Source: Paramoeba atlantica | Lineage: Eukaryota > Discosea | Reading direction: 5' to 3' | Assembly (NCBI GenBank): GCA_977017575.1 | Contig: CDRNVI010000140.1 | Coordinates: 124,001 to 188,000, forward strand | Length of the DNA stretch: 64,000 bases | Shown: positions 57,376 to 64,000 of the stretch, one piece after another | Numbering within the stretch: position 1 is the stretch's first letter | Layout: every line of letters starts with the position of its first letter | The notes under the pieces: generated by a model | The model's input: the letters and a program-made list of their open reading frames with translations, nothing else | Told to the model about the DNA's origin: nothing | Databases searched by the model: none | Position numbers and translations under genes: made by a program

Positions 57376-60300
57376 TCAGTTTTCTGTTCGAATCTTCTTC
57401 TGTCGAGGAGAAGCAAACTCTCCCTTCACAGAACCCCCTTCCTCTTTTTTCTCATTCTCATCAAGAACAAAGGGAGGGATTGGTATTGGATCTGACATGA
57501 GAGTGTTTAAAGGTGAGATTACTTCAGAAACAGAATGATGTGCATGGAGTTCCCTTGGATTACTCCCCTCATACTCGTAAGAACGAGGCTTTCCGTTTGT
57601 TCGTTTTCTTTTCTTTCCTGGACCAGATGAAGCGGATTGTTCGACATTGAGAGCGGCAATGGCAGCAGTGAAAACACTTGCAATTTTGGAGCTTCCTTCT
57701 TCTCTCATCTTTTCCTCAGCAAGAGAACTCTTTGTTGTGCTTCTCTCTTGTTCATATTCATCCATTTGGTCCAACGAACGTGTAAATTGAGATAAATCTT
57801 CAGCAATTTGAGCATCTTTTGCAATCATCCTCGCTGCGAACAGCACCCCCAACAAGTTAATATTCATTGATTTTGTTTGGGAGAGGATGGGGACGTCTTC
57901 TAGCCATCCTTTGGGATGGTCAGAAAATTCGGCAAGGAGATCATCCGCGAGTGCTGAGATAAAATTTTGATTGTAGACCTGCAGTACCGATCAGAAAAGT
58001 TCAAAGAAGTTTTTGACACTGATACACTCATTTTTGACAAAAACAACAACACAAACAGAAAAACAATGAAAAATTCTTTCCCTTCTTCTCTGTTCTCCAT
58101 GGCAATTGAAAAAAAAACCTGGTTATCTCCAACCCAAAATACCGCATCAGCACGAAAAGTAATTGACAATTGTTGAGAAAATCGAGCGAGGTATCGGTAA
58201 TGTGTCTATTTTTTGAAAAAAAAAAATAAAATAAGACTTCTTATTCTTGCACCATGAGATTTCTTCTCATTATCAGTACTTCGAAATTGAATTTCTCTCC
58301 CCCTCCCCCTCTTTGTTCATTTAATTCATTTTTAAGAGGAGAAACGAACCTTCAATGAGTCGTGAGCGTATTTCATTGGTCCAGGGAGCTTGGCACGTAT
58401 CCTCTTCATTGCTTTGAAAATTATCTTGCTTGCTTTTGGCTGTTCCTCCTTCTCTTCTGATCCCTCTCCCTAGAAATTCCATAAGTAAATAAGCAGGGGA
58501 AGACAAGAAAATAATATTAAAAATCAAAACCTGTTTTCCTTCAGCAGAGTCAGACCAAATCCCAAGAAAATCTTCATCTCCCGGTTCGATCTTCGGTTTT
58601 TCTCCCACAAGCCTTTTTTGATGTTCCATTGTTCGTTGGGCAGTCAAGGCTCTTCCTTGTACGGATCCTGGGAAACGAGACAGAGAAAAGTGTTGAGAGA
58701 GAGGTAGCGAGAGATATTAATTCAAGAGAGAAAGAGAGAAACCTGCGGTAGCACTCAAAAGAGGAATTTCACGACCAGTTTTGTGATGTTCAATGGCAGC
58801 AAAACAATTCGCAACCCCTCTTCCGCAACAAACATCCTCCCATTCAATGGGATTGTTCGCTATATTTTTTGGATGTGAGAAGGGAAAAGACCGATAAAAA
58901 GAAAAGGAACAAAGGAACAAAAGAGAAAGACAATATTTTTTTAAGAGTAATTAACAGATAAAAAGGGGAGGAGAAAGGAGGGAAAAAAAAACCTCCATAA
59001 ATTCGTTCAGACAGATAAGAAGTGATATCATCATCAAATACTTTTGAAGAATCTTCTCCTCCGAGTGGTGTAACGTACATATGTCCAGCTTCAAGAGGGA
59101 TTACTTCCCTATTTTTTTTGTGTGTTGATATTAGAACAATACCAAAAAAATCCACAGCATTTTTTTCAAATAAATCAAACCTCATCTCTCCTTTTACAAA
59201 ACGAATTACACCACTTCCGAGTCCCTTCCCAACCCAACAAACAAGATAATTATTAAAAGGTTGAAGATTTATACTCCGGCGACCAGAATTAGACGAAGAA
59301 GAAGAAATGGGAGGTGAAGAACAAGAACTTACGGAAAATCTTGGACAAGTTGAATGTTGACAAGGAGAACATCTACAAGGAGAACATCTACAAACCGAAG
59401 AAGAGGAAGAAGAGGAAGACGATGAAGACACAAAAGACGGAGATGAAGAGGTCGAGGAAGATGATGAAAAGGAGGAGGAAGAGGAAAGAGCGGGGTGATA
59501 AGGGTCCTTCTTGGACATGGTAGCAAAGTATTCTGAGATTTGATTATCCTGTCAAGAAATATTTTAATAATCAAAGGTCGGGTTAGAAAAAAAAAAAAGC
59601 AAAACAATTCAAGTTTGAGATTATCAAAAAATGGAAAAAACCTGAGAAAGCTTCATTATCCCAAAACAAGCAGCTTCAACGTCATTCAAAAACCTTGTTC
59701 TCCCAAGAGGAAATAAAAAAGACGGCAAGTCCTCCGTCGAAATTCGAATAGAACTCTCTGTGCCAGTAGAATAACCAACTAAATCCACCTTTGTACCATT
59801 TTGAAACACTCTTCCTGCCACATCAAGCGCCGCACCAAATGCTTGGACCCCTCCAAGAGACTCAGTAACTTGCGATGCGACATCTTGAAACCCATTAAGG
59901 AGTGTTGTAACATCTGTGGCTTGGAATCGGGTGATTGTGATAAATTTTGAACCAGAAATTCCAATCACGACACGAGTATGAGATGCCCCAACGTCAACAG
60001 CAACATAGTACCGAAATTTTCCGGTCATTGAAATTGTTTTCTTGTGCCATTTCGTCAGTTTTGCCTTTACTGCGTCATCAATGACAACTCCGTCTTCTTT
60101 CTTTCTTCTTGCTGGGTCTATGAGATGTTTGTGGGGATGTAAAGAGAGTGCTTCGACACCTGGCAGTACTTTTCCGCTCAGTACAAGAGAACTCACAGCG
60201 TCACCTGGTGGTGAATTTTTTTAAAAATAAAACTAGGAAAAAACAAACAAAAAACAAACCTGTACTCACGTGGGTCAACTTTTCTTCAGTTCCCCAAATT

Positions 60301-61725
60301 CGACAAGCTTGGCAAGTATCAACTCCACACACAATCACAGTCGATCCTTTTGAAGAAGTTTCAACTAAAGAATCCATCAAAGATTTTGTCCCAACAGCGA
60401 ATTTTCCAAATTCATAAACACCGAGCGGGCCATTCCAGATGACGGTTGCTGCTTGTTCCACAACAGATTTAAAAAGGAGACGCGATCGAACTCCGATATC
60501 GAGTGCCATCATTCCTGGTGGAATTCCTTTGTTTCATCAAAGATAAGTTTTGTGTGAAAAAGGGGAAGAGGCCTTAAATTAATCAAAGATAAAAGGAAAA
60601 GAAGAGAAAGAGGAAGGAAAACCAGTTGAATCATCTGCGAAATCAACGACCCCATCATAAGCGAAACGATCAGCAATTACATAATCAACCGGAAAGTAAA
60701 GTTTGACTCCATTTCGAATCGCACTTGCCTTGTTGATTTAGAAAAAAAAAAAAATGTTAGAAGCAATTTTGTAAAAAGATATAAAAGAAGAGAAGCAAAA
60801 GTTTTCGGAAAGGGAAGAAGAAAAAAAAAATCCATTTTTACCTCGATCTCCTTGACAAAAGGTTCCAAATCTTCATTAAAAACCGAACTTCCAATGGGGA
60901 TATTATTTAAAAACTTCTTCATTGTAAAAGCAGGAGCACCAGCAATAATCATCATATCAACCTTGGTAATCAAGTGACGAATCATATCTTTTTTTGCCAT
61001 CAAACTTGATCCCCCAATAATCGCCAACAGAGGTCTTTGCGGAGATTCGAGAGCTTCTGAAAAATAATCGAGTTCTTTCATCATTAATAACCCTGCAGCA
61101 CGTATAGGGATATCAATTCCAATAATTGAAGAGTGAGTACGGTGCATTGTCGCAAAAGCATCTTGAACATAGACATCCGCCAGAGACGACAGAAAATTTC
61201 GGAATTGTTCCACTGCATCTTTACTAACATCGTTGCCTGTTTCTTCATTGTGGAAGCGAAGATTTTCGAGCAGAATAACTTCTCCTGGTTTGAGATGTGC
61301 ACATCTTTCTTTCACTTCACTGGTTTTTGGAAAAAAAAATCATTAAGGAGGTGTGGTGTTTTGGGGGTGGCGAAAAAAAAAAGGGGGGGGGAGAAGGGGA
61401 AAAAAATAAATTATAAAAATAGAAACCTTCCCATACAATCACTTAAAAACTCAACTGGTCGATGTAATCTTTTCGAAATCTTTTCCGCAAAAGGAGAAAG
61501 AGAGAGCTGAGGAACAAATCTGCCATTCGGTCTCCCAATATGGCTGATGAGTATCAGAGCCCCTCCCTTTTCCAAAATATATTTCATCGTCGGAATTCCC
61601 TCCATCAATCTTCTAAAGCTTACAACATGCCCATTTCGCATCTCCACATTCAAGTCCGTTCGAAGGAGGACTTTTTTCCCATTGAGTTTGACTTGGTCAA
61701 TCCCCAATTTGAGAAGAGAAGCCAT
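57376..61725 (-). CDS. phosphoglycerate kinase-glucokinase fusion protein
   Basis: Twelve exons join in one phase-consistent frame of 1086 residues (61427-61725, 60842-61319, 60623-60728, 60260-60526, 59642-60204, 59181-59548, 58993-59108, 58743-58859, 58531-58667, 58350-58469, 58119-58205, 57376-57978). Residues 1-410 are phosphoglycerate kinase: DLNV, SHIGRPNG, ILLENLRFHNEE, FATMHRTHSS, FPVDYVIADRF, WNGPLGVYEF, THVSTGG, GKVLPGVEAL. After a 40-residue basic linker, residues 449-950 are a bacterial-type glucokinase: VAVDVGASHTR, RFLNDVEAACFG with catalytic Asp, VGKGLGSGV, PLEAGH, WEDVCCGRG, NINLLGVLFAARM. The junction lies inside exon 5, so it is not a splice artefact. A Ser/Cys-rich insert interrupts the glucokinase (about 590-660), and a charged tail of about 140 residues follows. 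Several PGK nucleotide-site residues are altered. Confidence 0.92.
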
Positions 61726-62284
61726 TTTTCTTTCTCACTTTTTGAAAGGTTCTTTCTTTGAAGGAGAAAAATAAGACTGAGAACATGAAGTAGAAGCACC
61801 CTATCGTTTTTTTTTTCTCTTGCCTTGGTCTCTTCTTGACTTTTCTTTTGGTCTTTCTTCTTTCTTTTTGGGTTTTTTCTTGGAAGAAGTGTTTTGTCTT
61901 TTCCGTTCGCGAAGCGCTCTTTTTTCAAAGGAAGAATGCGTCCCGAAATGAATTTGTGAAAAGACTTTTTTAGTTTTCCAGTCCCCTGAAAAAACCTTCA
62001 CCGAATGAGAAAACCGAGATTTCCCCCAAAATTTTAAAGGATGCTTTTTTTTCGACTGCGCGAAAAATTGGAAGATTTTTTCTCCCGTTTTTTTTGATTG
62101 CAAATTTTTCGCCAAGCGATGCGAGTTTTCTTTGCTCCGCCGAACTTTCATTCTAATTTCGCCAGCCACCAAAATTAAATTAATTTTGGAGGAATATTCT
62201 CCTCTTTTTTTTTTGTTTTGAGGGCTTCTGTCTCTCAAAGAGTTGTTTAGAAGTTTTGAAAATGTTTGAGAACGAGAAAAAAGA
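61726..62284. other. gene-free spacer, lysine-codon-rich on the minus strand
   Basis: T-rich on the plus strand. A minus-strand frame (to about 62370) would encode a very Lys/Arg/Ser-rich chain with no recognisable features and overlaps the next gene's end, so I do not call it. It probably serves as promoter of the fusion gene and 3' flank of its neighbour. Confidence 0.5.
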
Positions 62285-62722
62285 TCAATATTTCTTTGCT
62301 GGTTTGACAATGGAAGTTTGGAGATGTTCTTCAAAATATTTGATGATCTTATTTTCCGTGCTTTTACTGACATCTCCCGTCGCTTGAAAATCCCAACGCC
62401 ATTCGCAACCCCTTTCTTCCAAACGAAACTCTTTCACTGCCTCCTCTTCAACCACAGAATCTCCACAGTCAACCCAAATGAACAGATATTTTCCCTCCAG
62501 TCCATTGAGAAGAGCCACCAATCTCTCAAATTTTTTTACTTCATCTTGAAACACCTCTTCCTCTTTGAAGTCAGCTACAGGTAAGTACAGAAGTCCGTCA
62601 AAGAGGTCACCATCAGAGATCTTCTCTTCTGATTTGAAGAAGACTTCTGATGATCTTTGGTTCAAGGAATCGGGGATGTGAGGCCAACCTAAATTCACCA
62701 AGACCTTTGGTTTGTCGTCCAT
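62285..62722 (-). CDS. small hypothetical protein
   Basis: 145 residues, single exon, no recognised family. Acidic and rich in aromatic residues (LVNLGWPHIPDSL, LLNGLEGKYLFIWVDCGDS, EERGCEWRWDFQATGD). It has globular composition, unlike the surrounding low-complexity sequence, which is the main reason to accept it. The frame is open to an ATG at 62839; that longer form would add a basic segment and a hydrophobic span (LIFQFLVLPILLFVLFCLL), making a single-pass membrane protein. Either start is possible. Divergent from the ankyrin gene. Confidence 0.55.
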   Translation of the reverse strand: MDDKPKVLVNLGWPHIPDSLNQRSSEVFFKSEEKISDGDLFDGLLYLPVADFKEEEVFQDEVKKFERLVALLNGLEGKYLFIWVDCGDSVVEEEAVKEFRLEERGCEWRWDFQATGDVSKSTENKIIKYFEEHLQTSIVKPAKKY

Positions 62723-62951
62723 CAACAAACAAAACAAAACAAAAAGGAGAATTGGCAAAACCAAAAACTGAAAAATGAGTTTCGGTTTAGAGCTCTTTTT
62801 TAGCCTTTTGAAAATTTTGATTTTGTGGGAAACAAACAAACACTTTCATTCTTCACTTTCATTCTTCACACACTCACACCCACACCTTCTCTTCTTGTTC
62901 ACACCCCAGTTAGTTGTGTGCAACACCACACACATACAAAAAAGAAAGAAG

Positions 62952-64000
62952 ATGGATGAAGAAGAAGAAACTCCAAACGAAGAAACAAAGAAACTATTTG
63001 ATAGTGTCGAGAAGGGAGCTGAAGAACTTGTCAGAGTTCTTCTCCTTGGAAAAGAAAACAAACAATTCAAACTTGATCTCAACTTTCAATTCAAAGACCA
63101 GGTCTTTTTTTTCAACAGTAGACATTTCTCTCTTGTTTCTTCTTTTCTTTTCTTTCTTTTTCGTTTTTTCTTTCTTTCTCTTTCTCTTGTTTTTTTTGCT
63201 TTTATTTTTTTTCCAACTTCTTTTTGTTCAGTATGGAGAGATCACCGCTCTTCACAAAGCTGCTTCCAAAGGATTTAAAGAAATTGTGAAGATTCTTATT
63301 GAACATGGATCCAATGTTGATCTTCAAGATAAAGTTTTGATTTTCTTTTTCTTTTATTTGAATTTCTCATTTTTATTTTTTTTCTTCTTTTTTAAAAAAC
63401 TCCTTTTTGTTCAGGGTGGCTGGACCGCTCTTCACTTAGCTGCTTCAAAAGGATTGAAAGAAATTGTGAAGATTCTTCTTGAACATGGATCCAATGTTAA
63501 TCTTCAAGCTAAAGTTTTGATTTCCTTTTTATTTTATTTTATTTTCTCATTTTTATTTATTTTTATTTATTTGTTGTTTAATTGTTGGTTCCTGATGTGT
63601 TGTGTGTGATAATTTGTTTTGTTTTGTTCTTTTTTCACAACTTTTTTTTGTTAAGGGTGGCCGGACCGCTCTTCACTTTGCTGCTCAGTGTGGTTTTGAA
63701 GAAGTTGTGAAGATTCTTATTAAACACGGATCCAATATCGATCTTCAAGATCAAGTTTTGATTTTATTTTATTTTCTGATTTTTATTTATTTGTGGTTAA
63801 TTGTTAGTTGTTCACGTTAGTTCTTGGTGTGTTGTGTGTGATAATTTATTTTATTTTATTCTTTTTTAACAACTTCTTTTGTTAAAGAAAGGCTGGACTG
63901 CTCTTCACATGGCTGCTCAGAAAGGATTTGAAGGAATTGCGAAGATTCTTATTGAGCATGGATCCAATGTTGATCTTCAAAATACAGTTTTGATTTTCTC
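62952..64000 (+). CDS. ankyrin-repeat protein, one repeat per exon; runs off the window
   Basis: First exon (62952-63101) encodes an acidic leader MDEEEETPNEETKKLFD plus a partial repeat. Four further exons (63232-63333, 63415-63513, 63656-63754, 63888-63986) each encode exactly one ankyrin repeat in phase 0, with the core TALHxAAxxGFxEIVKILIEHGSN(V/I)DLQ. Introns of 80-140 bases separate them and resemble each other, all starting GTTTTGATTT. The repeat-plus-intron unit has therefore been duplicated as DNA. Ankyrin repeats bind proteins; partner unknown. The 3' end is outside the window. Confidence 0.9.

Noticed and set aside
61801-62373. Long minus-strand frame rich in Lys, Arg and Ser
   Set aside because: Low-complexity composition, overlaps the end of a better-supported gene, and no recognisable feature; it follows from T-rich plus-strand sequence.
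1-64000. Transposons, retroelements or viral insertions
   Set aside because: No reverse transcriptase, transposase, capsid or terminal-repeat structure was seen; all repeats are microsatellites or host-gene duplications.

Overview
The window is about 64 kb of nuclear DNA from a compact, intron-rich eukaryote. The standard genetic code fits: TAA, TAG and TGA all end genes. Introns are short (mostly 55-130 bases) and very T-rich, and genes sit a few hundred bases apart, often in divergent or convergent pairs. The gene mix (ROCO kinase, Frizzled-like receptors, Ras-family GTPases, RhoGEF and RhoGAP, WASP, cathepsin X, bacterial-type glucokinase, ankyrin repeats) suggests a free-living amoeboid protist, most likely an amoebozoan. 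That placement is inference. Mitochondrial EF-Ts and SDHAF4 imply an aerobic mitochondrion. I saw no viruses, retroelements or DNA transposons.

Layout. 0.1-11.4 kb (+): 5'-truncated DH-PH-PH-zinc-PH RhoGEF, NAD kinase, a DEP-domain protein, and an unrecognised coiled-coil/Ser-Pro-rich protein. 11.4-18.6 kb: lipase maturation factor (-), two tandem universal stress proteins (+), signal peptidase SEC11 (-), mitochondrial EF-Ts (+). 18.9-22.4 kb: Ras-like GTPase with a CaaX box (+), cytochrome b5-like protein (-), WASP homologue (+). 22.6-30.3 kb (-): an 11-exon LRR-Roc-COR-kinase (ROCO) gene with a tRNA-Tyr nested in one intron. 30.5-39.4 kb (+): SDHAF4 and a large secreted-domain 7-transmembrane protein. 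39.6-48.4 kb: Frizzled-like receptor 1 (-), a second Ras-like GTPase without a CaaX box (+), WDR33/Pfs2 polyadenylation factor (+), RhoGAP (+). 48.5-57.2 kb: a duplicated block of three cathepsin X genes and two Frizzled-like receptors, with relics. 57.4-61.7 kb (-): one gene encoding phosphoglycerate kinase fused to glucokinase. 62.3-64.0 kb: a small unknown protein (-) and the start of an ankyrin gene in which each exon is one repeat (+).

Functionally the window is rich in small-GTPase and actin signalling: RhoGEF to Rho to WASP, RhoGAP, two Ras-like proteins and ROCO, together with receptors and lysosomal or secreted proteases. The most unusual item is the phosphoglycerate kinase-glucokinase fusion. 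All twelve exons join in phase to one 1086-residue protein, and its PGK half has lost several nucleotide-site residues. Exon coordinates were worked out by hand from GT/AG boundaries and phase, and may be off by a base or so.
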